Positions 8,843 through 17,767 of a DNA stretch of 33,470 bases are shown here, piece after piece. A model generated the notes under the pieces. That model saw only the letters and a program-made list of their open reading frames with translations. It ran no database searches and had not been told where the DNA came from. A program made the translations under genes and the position numbers. The stretch spans positions 1 to 33,470 of the forward strand of contig JAKAZY010000001.1 in assembly GCA_021826425.1 (NCBI GenBank), written 5' to 3'. The stretch comes from Pseudomonadota bacterium. GTDB lineage: Bacteria > Pseudomonadota > Alphaproteobacteria > Acetobacterales > Acetobacteraceae. The number at the start of each line of letters is the position of its first letter. Position 1 is the stretch's first letter.

Positions 8843-9472
8843 TTAATGCGTGAACAGATCTGGGTCTACAAAGCCCAGCAAGTCGAGTTTGGCGCGGGTG
8901 GGTAGGAAATTGAAGGCAGCCTGGGCGATCTCCAGCCGGTTCTCGCGCGCCAGCAAGGCGTGCAGGCGCTTCCAGATTACGTGCAGGTACAGCACATCCG
9001 ATGCCGCATAGGCGAGTTGTTCCGGGCTCAGGTCCAGGGCACCCCAATCGCTGGTCTGCTGCTGCTTAGAGATATCAACCCCGGCCAGGTCCCGGCACAG
9101 ATCTTTCAGCCCATGCCGGTCCGTATAGGTACGCACAAGTCTTGACGCGATCTTGGTGCAGATCACCGGTGCCGCCAGCACGCCAAGCGCATTGTATAGT
9201 GCAGCGATATCAAACCGCCCGTAATGGAACAATTTTATTACATCAGGATTTGCAAGTAACGTCTTGAGGTTGGGGCAATTCATGCCTTGACCACCAAGAG
9301 ATTCAGGAATGATCTGTACGAGATGGGCGGTACCATCCCCGGAGGAGAGCTGCACCAAGCATAGCCGATCCCGGCGCGGATCGAGCCCCATAGTTTCGGT
9401 ATCTATCGCCACGACAGGCCCAAAACGGAGCCCGGCCGGCAAATCGTGCTTGTGGAGCTCAATGCCGTTCAT
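8843..9472 (-). CDS. Ribonuclease D-like 3'-5' exonuclease (DEDDy)
   Basis: 209 residues, a single exonuclease domain without the C-terminal HRDC domains of full RNase D; this short form is common in alphaproteobacteria. Exo I is 'AIDTETMGLD' (D and E metal ligands), Exo II is in 'LFHYGRFDIAAL', and Exo III is 'AYAASDV' with the tyrosine and aspartate of the DEDDy class. It probably trims the 3' ends of tRNA or other small RNAs. The ATG at 9472 is chosen; a GTG lies immediately before it. The gene lies 32 bases after a tRNA-Leu on the same strand, so it may be read from the tRNA transcript. Confidence 0.88.
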   Translation of the reverse strand: MNGIELHKHDLPAGLRFGPVVAIDTETMGLDPRRDRLCLVQLSSGDGTAHLVQIIPESLGGQGMNCPNLKTLLANPDVIKLFHYGRFDIAALYNALGVLAAPVICTKIASRLVRTYTDRHGLKDLCRDLAGVDISKQQQTSDWGALDLSPEQLAYAASDVLYLHVIWKRLHALLARENRLEIAQAAFNFLPTRAKLDLLGFVDPDLFTH

Positions 9473-9504
9473 CACGCTACCTGAATTTTTAAAAAGTATA
9501 AAAA

Positions 9505-9591
9505 TGGTGCCCAGGAGAGGACTCGAACCTCCACGCCCTTGCGAGCGCTAGCACCTGAAGCTAGTGCGTCTACCAATTCCGCCACCTGGGC
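9505..9591 (-). tRNA. tRNA-Leu(CAG)
   Basis: An 87-base cloverleaf on the minus strand. The acceptor stem is GCCCAGG paired with CCTGGGC, the anticodon stem CTAGC/GCTAG encloses loop TTCAGGT with anticodon CAG, and there is a class II long variable arm (GCTCGCAAGGGC region). The T arm is GGAGG-TTCGAGT-CCTCT. Discriminator A and an encoded CCA complete it. Confidence 0.95.
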
Positions 9592-9746
9592 TTGACCATT
9601 TTTTGGGCGTTCCGGTTGCCCGATCCGCCACACGCTGCCGAAGCATTGTGGGAGGGGCGTTTAACCCCCCCTCAATCTGGCGTCAACATGGCTTGAGCGT
9701 GTTTTTCACGCGGCCTACAAGCGTGGTGGAACAGGAAGGGGCTTAC

Positions 9747-10685
9747 ATGCTGTCGGAACGGAAAATTGCTACGGTTTTTGGTGCTTCCGGATTTTTGGGG
9801 CGCTATGTCGTACAGCGGCTCGCGGCGCGCGGCTACACCGTTCGCGCCGCCGTGCGCGATACCGAAGCGGCGAAAATCGTTCGCCCGGTAGGAGTGGCGG
9901 GCCAGATTGTGGCGCTTTATGCGCCTGTTTCCCAAGAGGCTCTGGCGGCGCGTGCCATTGAGGGCGCGGATACGGTTATCAATCTAGCCGGTATACTAGT
10001 GGAATCGCAGAAGGGCGACTTTTATCGCACCCATACGGATGGAGCGGGCCGTGTGGCGCGGCTTGCGCATGCGGCTGGTGCCAGGCTCGTGCATGTGTCC
10101 GCCATTGGCGCCAACCCCGCCAGTCCGTCAATCTATGCCCGCAGCAAGGGCGAGGGTGAGCAGGCCGTGAAGAGCGTTCACCCCCGCGCCGCGATCCTGC
10201 GCCCGTCGGTTATCTTCGGCGCAGAGGATGAGTTCTTCAACCGCTTCGCCAAAATGGCGGCTTTGTTCCCAGTTCTGCCGATTGTGTATGGTGAAACTAA
10301 GTTTCAGCCGGTTTATGTGGCAAATGTCGCGGACGCGGTGCTGGCGGCACTCGGGCCGTTGGGCGCCGGCAAGTTATTTGAGTTGGGTGGTCCGCAGCAG
10401 CAATCCTTCAAGGCGTTGATCCAGCACATGCTGGCGATCATAGAGCGCAAATCGCATATATGGGACATGCCGATAGGGCTTGCGCGGCTGCTGGCGATGA
10501 TCCCTGGCTCGGGGCTGACTGCTGATCAGATCACGTTGCTAGCGTTGGATAACGTGGTTACGCCGGGCTTGCCGGGCCTCTTGGAGCTTGGCATTGCCCC
10601 GACGCCGATGGACTTGGTCTTACCGCTTTACTTGGCGCGTTACCGCGTCGGTGGTCGACGTCACAATGATGTTTTTAACGAATAG
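9747..10685 (+). CDS. Complex I NDUFA9-like NAD(P)-binding protein
   Basis: 312 residues of the extended/atypical short-chain dehydrogenase family. The N-terminal Rossmann motif 'VFGASGFLGRYVV' is at about 9-21, followed by 'NLAGILVES' and an active-site-like region 'VHVSAIGANPASPSIYARSKGEGE' whose S, Y and K spacing resembles the family. It matches bacterial proteins annotated as NDUFA9-family or NAD(P)H-binding epimerases. In mitochondria NDUFA9 is an accessory subunit of NADH dehydrogenase; the bacterial role is uncertain. The ATG at 9747 with AGGAAGGGG just before it is preferred over an upstream in-frame start that would overlap the tRNA. Confidence 0.8.
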   Translation: MLSERKIATVFGASGFLGRYVVQRLAARGYTVRAAVRDTEAAKIVRPVGVAGQIVALYAPVSQEALAARAIEGADTVINLAGILVESQKGDFYRTHTDGAGRVARLAHAAGARLVHVSAIGANPASPSIYARSKGEGEQAVKSVHPRAAILRPSVIFGAEDEFFNRFAKMAALFPVLPIVYGETKFQPVYVANVADAVLAALGPLGAGKLFELGGPQQQSFKALIQHMLAIIERKSHIWDMPIGLARLLAMIPGSGLTADQITLLALDNVVTPGLPGLLELGIAPTPMDLVLPLYLARYRVGGRRHNDVFNE

Positions 10686-10884
10686 GTCCGCTACGTGTCT
10701 TATTTATATCTAGACTCCGAGCTCCCAACCGTTAGGACGCTTGGTATCGGCGTTAAATAAGTCAGTATAGCTTTTATATTTTAAAAAAACCCTTGGCACT
10801 CTGTCAAAAATCTCGCTAAGAGCGGGTTCTGACCCTGCGGAGCGCTGCGCGCTGTACTCCGCCCCTATTTGCGAGCGAGATAAA
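10686..10884 (+). promoter_or_regulatory. AT-rich leader of gltD
   Basis: 199 bases without a gene. The AT-rich part at 10750-10795 stands out from the GC-rich surroundings and probably holds the gltDB promoter. One poor pair is TTGGTA (10741-10746) and TATAGC (10766-10771), with a long 19-base spacer. I looked for a sigma-54 -24/-12 pair near TGGCAC at 10794 and did not find the matching -12 element. Confidence 0.3.
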
Positions 10885-12318
10885 ATGGCTGAACGGATGC
10901 TGAAATTCATCAATCTGCCTCAGCAGACGCCTAAGAAGCGGTTGGCTGAGACTCGGCGCGAGGATTTTCAGGAAATTTACGATGATTTCCAACCGGAGGC
11001 GGCCGCCGCACAGGCAAGCCGTTGCTCGCAATGTGGTATTCCGTTCTGCTCGGTGCATTGTCCGCTCTCCAATAATATCCCGGACTGGCTGAAGCTCACG
11101 GCCGAGGGGCGGCTTGAGGAAGCGTATGAGCTTTCCTCTGCAACCAACACATTTCCTGAGATTTGCGGCCGCATCTGCCCACAAGACAGACTGTGTGAAG
11201 GTAATTGCGTGATCGAAAAAGGCTTCGATTCGGTCACCATCGGCGCGGTTGAACGCTACATCACCGATACCGCGTTCGAGAATAACTGGGTCAAGCCCAT
11301 CGCCCCGGCCTCAGAACGCCCAGAAACCGTCGGCATTATCGGCTCTGGCCCGGCGGGGCTCGCGGCTGCGGAGCGGCTGCGCGCCCAAGGCTATCAGGTA
11401 ACCGTTTACGACCGGCATGACCGCGTCGGCGGGCTGCTGATCTACGGCATTCCCGGCTTCAAGCTGGAGAAGGAGATCGTGCTGCGCCGCTGGAAATGGC
11501 TGGAAGAGGGCGGGGTGAAATTCGTGCTGAACGCCGATATCGGCGGCGCGGTGCCGTTTTCCAGGCTGCGTGTCGAGCACGACGCGGTACTGATCGCTAC
11601 CGGGGTGTATAAGGCGCGCGAGATCGGTGGGCCGGGTGCCGGCCTGCCGGGTATCGTCAAGGCGCTGGATTTTCTCATCACCTCCAACCGTAAGGGCCTG
11701 GGCGATGCGGTGCCGGATTACGATTCCGGCCTGCTGAACGCCGCCGGCAAGGATGTTGTGGTCATCGGCGGCGGCGATACGGCGATGGATTGCGTGCGCA
11801 CCGCCATCCGCCAGAATGCAAAATCTGTCACCTGCCTTTATCGGCGTGACCGCCAGAACATGCCGGGCTCTCTGCGTGAGGTGAAAAACGCCGAAGAGGA
11901 AGGTGTCACCTTCGCTTGGCTTTCCGCGCCGGAAGCGTTCCTTGGCGATGATAAGGTAACCGGCGTGCGCGCCGTGCGGATGCATCTTGGCCTGCCGGAT
12001 GCTTCGGGCAGGCAGTCTGTTGAGACGATTGAGAACTCTTCCTTCACCGTCAAGGCGGATCTTGTCATCAAGGCGCTCGGCTTCGATCCCGAGGAGTTGC
12101 CCGCCGCGTTCAACGAACCGGCGCTGCAACTCACCGGCTGGAGCACGCTGAAGGTGAACCCTCGCAGCTTTGAAACCTCGTTGCCCGGCGTTTACGCCGC
12201 TGGCGATATCGTGCGCGGTGCCTCGCTCGTCGTCTGGGCCATCCGAGACGGGCGCGATGCCGCCGCCGCCATCCATCGCCAATTTCAGACTGCCCAACAG
12301 GCGCAGGCCGCGGAGTAA
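10885..12318 (+). CDS. gltD: Glutamate synthase (NADPH) small subunit
   Basis: 477 residues. It takes electrons from NADPH by FAD and passes them to the large subunit for glutamate formation from glutamine and 2-oxoglutarate. Eight N-terminal cysteines (C47, C50, C55, C59 and C94, C98, C104, C108) make the [4Fe-4S] sites. The FAD-binding 'GSGPAGLAAA' begins at 153, and the NADPH-binding 'VVVIGGGDTAMDC' is near 290. The closing 'GVYAAGDIVRGASLVVWAI' is the second FAD contact. It is 5 bases upstream of gltB. The order small-then-large is the reverse of E. coli. Confidence 0.96.
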   Translation: MAERMLKFINLPQQTPKKRLAETRREDFQEIYDDFQPEAAAAQASRCSQCGIPFCSVHCPLSNNIPDWLKLTAEGRLEEAYELSSATNTFPEICGRICPQDRLCEGNCVIEKGFDSVTIGAVERYITDTAFENNWVKPIAPASERPETVGIIGSGPAGLAAAERLRAQGYQVTVYDRHDRVGGLLIYGIPGFKLEKEIVLRRWKWLEEGGVKFVLNADIGGAVPFSRLRVEHDAVLIATGVYKAREIGGPGAGLPGIVKALDFLITSNRKGLGDAVPDYDSGLLNAAGKDVVVIGGGDTAMDCVRTAIRQNAKSVTCLYRRDRQNMPGSLREVKNAEEEGVTFAWLSAPEAFLGDDKVTGVRAVRMHLGLPDASGRQSVETIENSSFTVKADLVIKALGFDPEELPAAFNEPALQLTGWSTLKVNPRSFETSLPGVYAAGDIVRGASLVVWAIRDGRDAAAAIHRQFQTAQQAQAAE

Positions 12319-12323
12319 TCGCC

Positions 12324-15300
12324 ATGAATCATGAAACCGCACCGGAATTTTTGGCTGCCTGGGACGCCAACAAGCAAATCCTGCGCGAAACCTATTTGTC
12401 CAACCAGGAACACGATGCCTGTGGCGTCGGCCTTGTTGCTGCGCTGGATGGCAAGAAACGCAGGGACATCGTACAGGCCGGCATCGACGCGCTGAAAGCC
12501 GTCTGGCATCGCGGCGCTGTGGATGCCGATGGCAAGACCGGCGACGGTGCGGGCATCCATATCGAAATCCCACAGGATTTCTTTGCCGATGAAATCAAGC
12601 GCGGCGGCGACCGGCTTCGCGAAAGCCCTATCGCGGTAGGCATGGTGTTCTTGCCGAAAACCGACCTTGGCGCGCAGGAGCGCTGCCGCCAGATCGTGGA
12701 AACCGAAATCCTGAATTTTGGCTATCGCATTTATGGCTGGCGGCAAGTGCCCATTAACGTCGCATGCATAGGCGAGAAGGCGAACGCAACGCGCCCCGAA
12801 ATCGAACAGATCATGCTCTGGAATGCCCGCGGCATCGCCGAGGATGAGTTCGAACGCGAGCTCTACATCATTCGCCGCAAGATCGAGAAGGCGGCCATCG
12901 AGGCGCAGATCCAGGACCTTTATCTCTGCTCGCTCTCCTGTCGCTCTATTGTTTACAAGGGCATGTTCCTGGCCGAAAGCCTGACGGAATTCTACCCTGA
13001 CCTGTTGGATGCGCGTTTTGTCTCGCGCTTTGCCATATATCACCAGCGTTATTCCACCAACACCTTCCCCACCTGGAAGCTGGCCCAACCCTTCCGCATG
13101 CTGGCGCATAACGGCGAGATCAACACCGTGGCCGGTAATGTCAACTGGATGCAAAGCCACGAAACCCGCCTGGGCGCTCAAGGGCTGGACGAATTTCTGG
13201 ATTACGTGAAGCCTGTGGTGCAGGCTGCCGGTTCCGACACGGCGGCCTTGGACAATGTTTTCGAGCTACTGGTGCGCGCTGGGCGCGACGCGCCGATGGC
13301 GAAGACGCTGATGATCCCGCCTTCCATCTCCAGCGACGCGACGATGCCCCAGGCCCATAAGGACCTGTTCCTCTATTGCAATGCTGTGATGGAGCCGTGG
13401 GACGGTCCGGCTGCCGTCTGCGCCTCCGATGGCCGCTTCGTCATCGCGGGTCTGGACCGCAACGGCCTGCGCCCCTTGCGGTACTCCATCACCCGGCAGA
13501 ACATGCTCATAGTGGGTTCTGAAACCGGCATGGTGAAGTTGGATGAGGAAGATATCATCGAGAAAGGTGCGGTCGGCCCCGGCCAGACCATCGCCGTGGA
13601 CCTTGATGAATCGAAATTCTACCACGATGCTGAACTGAAAGACCTGCTGGCCGCGCGGCAGGATTTCGCCGCCTGGACCAAGCGCATCACCGTCATCGAC
13701 CATATCGTGAAAACTGACGCGCCAGAGCCTGTGCGCCTGGACGCCGAGGCGCTGCGTCGGCGTCAGCTCGCGGTCGGGTTCTCGCTCGAGGATATGGAGC
13801 TGATCCTGCACCCGATGGTGGAAACCGCGCAGGAGGCCACAGGCTCGATGGGCGATGACACACCCGTCGCCGTGTTGTCCGACCGGTACCGTGGCCTGCA
13901 CCATTATTTTCGCCAGAGCTTCAGCCAGGTGACCAATCCAGCGATCGATAGCTTGCGCGAAACCAGAGTGATGACGCTGAAAACGCGCCTGGGTAATCTC
14001 GGCAATGTGCTCGACGAAACCGAGGACCAGTGCGATTTACTGCAACTCGAATCGCCGGTGCTCTCCAGCGCTGAATTCGAGGCGATGCGCCGCACCATGG
14101 GCGCTTCCGCCTGCGTGGTGGATGCCACCTTCAAAATCGCCAACGGAGAGGGCGGGCTTCGCCGCGCCATCGAGCGCATCCGTCGCGAAGCCGAGGAAGG
14201 TGTGCGTGCCGGCTGCACGCATGTGATTCTCACCGATGAAGGCATGAGCCCTGAGCGCGCGCCGATCCCGATGATCCTCGCCACCGGCGCTGTGCACACG
14301 CATCTCGTGCGGCAGTCTTTGCGCACGTTCACCTCGCTGAACGTGCGTTCCTCTGAATGCCTGGACGTGCATTATTTCGCGGTGCTGGTGGGCGTGGGCG
14401 CCACCACGGTTAACGCCTATCTGGCACAGGAATGCATCGCGGACCGCCATGCGCGCGGTCTGTTTGGCAATATGTCGCTGAAAGAATGCGTCGCCTGCTA
14501 TAAGAAAGCGGTGGATAAGGGGCTGCTGAAGGTGATGTCAAAGCTCGGCATCTCCGTCATCTCCTCCTACCGCGGCGGTTATAATTTTGAGGCCATCGGG
14601 CTTTCCCGCGCGCTGGTGGGTGAGTTCTTCCCCGGTATGGCCTCACGCATTTCAGGCATCGGTCTACCTGGCATCGCGCATAAGGTGCTGGAGCTGCACC
14701 AGAAAGCTTGGGGTGGTGTTGCCGTGCCGTTGGATGCCGGCGGGCTGTACCGCTTGCGCCGTACCGGCGAGGCCCATGCTTTCGACAATAACGCCATCCA
14801 TCTGCTGCAGACGGCTGTAGGCACCGGCTCCTACCGGATGTTCAAGAGATATTCAGAGATGGTACGCAAGCAAAAGCCGGTGGCTTTGCGCGACCTGCTG
14901 GATTTCCGCATGGAGGGCTTAAGCCCCATCTCGCCTGACGAGGTGGAGAGCATAACCTCCATCCGTAGGCGTTTGCTGGCTCCTGGCATTTCGCTGGGTG
15001 CGCTCAGCCCGGAAGCGCATGAGACGCTGTCCATCGCCATGAACCGCATCGGTGCGCGGTCTGATTCCGGCGAGGGTGGCGAAGACCCCGCCCGCGCTGA
15101 ACCGCGCCCGAATGGCGATAACGCCTCTTCTGCGATCAAGCAGATCGCCTCCGGCCGCTTCGGTGTCACCGCGGAATATCTGAATGACTGCAAGGAGATC
15201 GAGATTAAGGTGGCGCAGGGCGCGAAACCGGGTGAGGGCGGGCAGTTGCCCGGCTTCAAGGTGACGGAGCTCATCGCCAGGCTGCGCCACTCCACCCCAG

Positions 15301-16856
15301 GCGTTACGCTGATCTCGCCGCCGCCGCATCACGACATTTATTCCATCGAGGATCTGGCGCAGCTGATTTACGACCTGAAGCAGATCAACCCGCGCGCCAC
15401 GGTCTGCGTAAAGCTGGTGGCGCGCTCAGGCATCGGCACCATCGCCGCGGGTGTGGCGAAGGCCAAGGCCGATGCGATTCTGATCTCCGGCCATGTTGGC
15501 GGCACTGGTGCCAGCCCGCAAAGCTCGGTGAAATATGCCGGTATGCCCTGGGAGATGGGGCTTTCTGAGGCCCATCAGGTGCTCATGCTCAACCGGTTGC
15601 GTCACCAGGTGGTGCTGCGCACGGATGGTGGCTTAAAAACCGGGCGCGATGTCGTCATCGCCGCCATGCTGGGTGCCGAGGAATTTGGCATCGGCACGGC
15701 TTCGCTTATCGCCATGGGCTGCATCATGGTCCGGCAATGCCACTCCAACACCTGCCCGGTGGGCGTGTGCACACAGGATGAAGCGCTTCGCCAGAAATTC
15801 GATGGCACGCCGGAGAAGGTCATCAATTTGTTTTCCTTCGTGGCAGAGGAGGTGCGCGAGATTCTGGCCTCGCTCGGCTTCCGCTCCCTGCACGAGATCA
15901 TCGGCCGGACCGATTTGCTGCATCAGGTTTCGCGCGGCGCTGAATATCTTGATGACCTCGACCTCAACCCGCTCCTGGCTCAGGCCGATCCCGGCCCCTA
16001 TGCGCGCTATTGCACGCGCGTGGGCCGCAATGAGGTGCCGGAGACGCTGGATGCGCAGATGATCGAGGATGCCGAGCCGTTCTTTAAAAACGGCGAGAAG
16101 ATGCAGTTGCAATATAACATCCGCAACACGCACCGCGCCATCGGCACCAAGTTCAGCTCGCAGATCGTCGCCAAATACCGCAAGGCGAAGCTGCAACCAG
16201 GCCACGTGACCGTGCGGCTGCGTGGCTCGGCCGGGCAAAGTCTCGGGGCCTTCGCGGTGCAGGGGCTGAAGCTAGAAGTGTTTGGCGATGCCAACGATTA
16301 TGTGGGCAAGGGGCTTTCCGGCGGCAGTATCGTGGTGCGTCCCGGCCCGTCTTCCAAGCTCAAAACCAATGAGAACACCATCATAGGCAACACGGTGCTT
16401 TACGGTGCTGCCGCGGGCAGTTTGTTCGCGGCGGGCCTGGCGGGCGAGCGCTTCGCCGTGCGCAATTCGGGTGCCATTGCCGTAGTGGAGGGCATTGGCT
16501 GCAATGGCTGTGAGTACATGACCGGCGGTACGGTGGTGGTGCTGGGTGAGGTGGGCGATAATTTCGGCGCCGGCTTCACCGGCGGCATCGCCTTTATTTA
16601 CGACCGCGCAAAGACATTAGAGATGCGGCTGAATAAAGAAACGCTGCATTGGCAGCGGGTTAATTCCACCCATTGGGCCGGCGTGCTGCGCGGGTTGGTG
16701 GAAAGGCATGTGGCCGAAACAGAAAGCCGCTATGCCGCCACGCTGCTGAATGACTGGGACCGCGAGGCCCCGCATTTCTGGCAGGTGGTGCCAACTGAGT
16801 ACATTAAATACCTGCCCGCGGCACTCGATGACGCGCCGGCGCTAAAATCGGCCTGA
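12324..16856 (+). CDS. gltB: Glutamate synthase (NADPH) large subunit
   Basis: 1510 residues, full length. The class II glutamine amidotransferase domain starts at C33 in 'EHDACGVG', after a 32-residue propeptide that must be removed. Central and FMN-binding synthase domains follow; the [3Fe-4S] cysteines lie in 'CIMVRQCHSNTCPVG' (C-x5-C-x4-C, roughly residues 1133-1144). The C-terminal glycine-rich beta-helix ('GNTVLYGAAAGSLFAAG', 'GCNGCEYMTGGTVVVLG') completes the enzyme. Ammonia made from glutamine is channelled to 2-oxoglutarate. A Shine-Dalgarno (CGGAG) overlaps the gltD stop, so the subunits are co-translated. Confidence 0.97.
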   Translation: MNHETAPEFLAAWDANKQILRETYLSNQEHDACGVGLVAALDGKKRRDIVQAGIDALKAVWHRGAVDADGKTGDGAGIHIEIPQDFFADEIKRGGDRLRESPIAVGMVFLPKTDLGAQERCRQIVETEILNFGYRIYGWRQVPINVACIGEKANATRPEIEQIMLWNARGIAEDEFERELYIIRRKIEKAAIEAQIQDLYLCSLSCRSIVYKGMFLAESLTEFYPDLLDARFVSRFAIYHQRYSTNTFPTWKLAQPFRMLAHNGEINTVAGNVNWMQSHETRLGAQGLDEFLDYVKPVVQAAGSDTAALDNVFELLVRAGRDAPMAKTLMIPPSISSDATMPQAHKDLFLYCNAVMEPWDGPAAVCASDGRFVIAGLDRNGLRPLRYSITRQNMLIVGSETGMVKLDEEDIIEKGAVGPGQTIAVDLDESKFYHDAELKDLLAARQDFAAWTKRITVIDHIVKTDAPEPVRLDAEALRRRQLAVGFSLEDMELILHPMVETAQEATGSMGDDTPVAVLSDRYRGLHHYFRQSFSQVTNPAIDSLRETRVMTLKTRLGNLGNVLDETEDQCDLLQLESPVLSSAEFEAMRRTMGASACVVDATFKIANGEGGLRRAIERIRREAEEGVRAGCTHVILTDEGMSPERAPIPMILATGAVHTHLVRQSLRTFTSLNVRSSECLDVHYFAVLVGVGATTVNAYLAQECIADRHARGLFGNMSLKECVACYKKAVDKGLLKVMSKLGISVISSYRGGYNFEAIGLSRALVGEFFPGMASRISGIGLPGIAHKVLELHQKAWGGVAVPLDAGGLYRLRRTGEAHAFDNNAIHLLQTAVGTGSYRMFKRYSEMVRKQKPVALRDLLDFRMEGLSPISPDEVESITSIRRRLLAPGISLGALSPEAHETLSIAMNRIGARSDSGEGGEDPARAEPRPNGDNASSAIKQIASGRFGVTAEYLNDCKEIEIKVAQGAKPGEGGQLPGFKVTELIARLRHSTPGVTLISPPPHHDIYSIEDLAQLIYDLKQINPRATVCVKLVARSGIGTIAAGVAKAKADAILISGHVGGTGASPQSSVKYAGMPWEMGLSEAHQVLMLNRLRHQVVLRTDGGLKTGRDVVIAAMLGAEEFGIGTASLIAMGCIMVRQCHSNTCPVGVCTQDEALRQKFDGTPEKVINLFSFVAEEVREILASLGFRSLHEIIGRTDLLHQVSRGAEYLDDLDLNPLLAQADPGPYARYCTRVGRNEVPETLDAQMIEDAEPFFKNGEKMQLQYNIRNTHRAIGTKFSSQIVAKYRKAKLQPGHVTVRLRGSAGQSLGAFAVQGLKLEVFGDANDYVGKGLSGGSIVVRPGPSSKLKTNENTIIGNTVLYGAAAGSLFAAGLAGERFAVRNSGAIAVVEGIGCNGCEYMTGGTVVVLGEVGDNFGAGFTGGIAFIYDRAKTLEMRLNKETLHWQRVNSTHWAGVLRGLVERHVAETESRYAATLLNDWDREAPHFWQVVPTEYIKYLPAALDDAPALKSA

Positions 16857-16866
16857 CCATTATCCC

Positions 16867-16901
16867 AAGAGGCTGCTTTTTTAAAAAGGCAGCCTCTTTT
16901 T
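16867..16901 (+). terminator. Strong terminator after gltB
   Basis: Stem AAGAGGCTGC (16867-16876) with GCAGCCTCTT (16889-16898), with further T/A pairing inward, followed by a T-run to 16901. A classic intrinsic terminator 11 bases after the gltB stop. Confidence 0.92.
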
Positions 16902-16919
16902 GCGGGCTTTTTAGAATGC

Positions 16920-16925
16920 CATAAT
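16920..16925 (+). promoter_or_regulatory. Candidate -10 box of fzlA
   Basis: CATAAT ends 7 bases before the fzlA ATG, so a transcript from it would begin at or next to the start codon. The -35 is poor: TTTTGC at 16898-16903 gives a 16-base spacer but lies in the preceding terminator. No Shine-Dalgarno is seen between box and ATG. Confidence 0.3.
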
Positions 16926-16932
16926 CGCGGCC

Positions 16933-17601
16933 ATGCGAGTCCTATATCACCTTCCGCTCTCCCCCTATTCGCGTAAGGTGCGAATGGTTTTGGCGGAAAA
17001 GCGTCTTCCCTTTGAGCTACGGGTCGAGAAAGTCTGGGACCGTCAGCCAAGCTATCTGGAGATGAACCCGGCTTGCACCGTGCCGACGCTGATTGAGGAT
17101 AACGGTCTCGTCGTGCCGGATTCACGGGTGATCTGCGAATATCTGGAAGAAGCCTACCCGGACAGCTCACTACTCAGCCGGTCCCAACCGGAGCGTGTGG
17201 AAACCCGTCGCCTTATCGCCTGGTTCGATGAGAAATTCTACGACGAGGTGGTCCGCAGCCTATATTGGGAAAAAAACCTTAAACAGGTCCTCAAGCTCGG
17301 CGCGCCGGATGGCAATGCCCTGCGGGCTGGCTACGCAAATTTGAAGCAGCATTTGCTCTATATCGGCTGGCTTGCTGAACACCGGCGCTGGCTGGCGGGA
17401 GCCAATCTGTCGGTGGCTGATTTCGCCGCCGCTGCCATGCTCTCCACGCTGGATTTCATGGGGGACGTGGATTGGTCCGTCTCCGCCCCCGCGAAGGAAT
17501 GGTACGCACGCATCAAATCCCGCCCTTGCTTTCGCGCCGTGCTGTCTGATCGTGTCAATGGCTTGGTGCCACCGCCTCATTACGCGGATCTAGATTTTTA
17601 G
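16933..17601 (+). CDS. fzlA: GST-like cell-division protein FzlA
   Basis: 222 residues with an N-terminal thioredoxin-like GST domain ('LYHLPLSPYSRKVRMVLAEK') and a helical C-terminal domain. The 'EYLEEAYP' motif, 'LIAWFDEKFYDEVVR', 'WLAGANLSVADFAAAA', 'WYARIKSRP' and especially the tail 'PPPHYADLDF' match alphaproteobacterial FzlA as I remember it, rather than a catalytic GST. In Caulobacter, FzlA binds FtsZ filaments and links them to septal cell-wall synthesis. FzlA is often beside queG, which is not present here. An ordinary glutathione transferase is the alternative, but the tail argues against it. Confidence 0.8.
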   Translation: MRVLYHLPLSPYSRKVRMVLAEKRLPFELRVEKVWDRQPSYLEMNPACTVPTLIEDNGLVVPDSRVICEYLEEAYPDSSLLSRSQPERVETRRLIAWFDEKFYDEVVRSLYWEKNLKQVLKLGAPDGNALRAGYANLKQHLLYIGWLAEHRRWLAGANLSVADFAAAAMLSTLDFMGDVDWSVSAPAKEWYARIKSRPCFRAVLSDRVNGLVPPPHYADLDF

Positions 17602-17652
17602 AGCCGGATCGGTCTCTACTTTGATTTGCTGGAGTTCGATTTAGACTTTCGG

Positions 17653-17763
17653 TGCGCTCGCATGGCGGCGCATAAATCGCATGCCGATCTTGCATTGATG
17701 CGCGCCATAAAGCACGCTTTGGGGCCGGCAGGGCGGTTCAACCCTGACAAACCATCCCGGAGA
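17653..17763 (+). pseudogene. C-terminal remnant of an FAD-linked oxidase (GlcD/D-lactate dehydrogenase type)
   Basis: In one frame the stretch 17659-17751 reads like the last helix and tail of FAD-linked oxidases: 'MAAHKSHADLALMRAIKHAL' followed by 'GPAGRFNPDK', where intact relatives have 'LMRxIKxALDPxGIMNPGK'. Nothing upstream encodes the FAD domain, and the frame runs on without a stop into the thioesterase gene. This is therefore a relic left by deletion, between the fzlA stop and the thioesterase start. The family match is from memory of the conserved tail. Confidence 0.5.
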
Positions 17764-17767
17764 CCTG

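Noticed and set aside
10790-10815. Possible sigma-54 promoter before gltD
   Set aside because: TGGCAC is present, but the GC of the -12 element is not at the required distance.
11311-12573. 420-residue open frame on the minus strand
   Set aside because: Antisense to gltD and the start of gltB, rich in arginine and histidine with no domain pattern.
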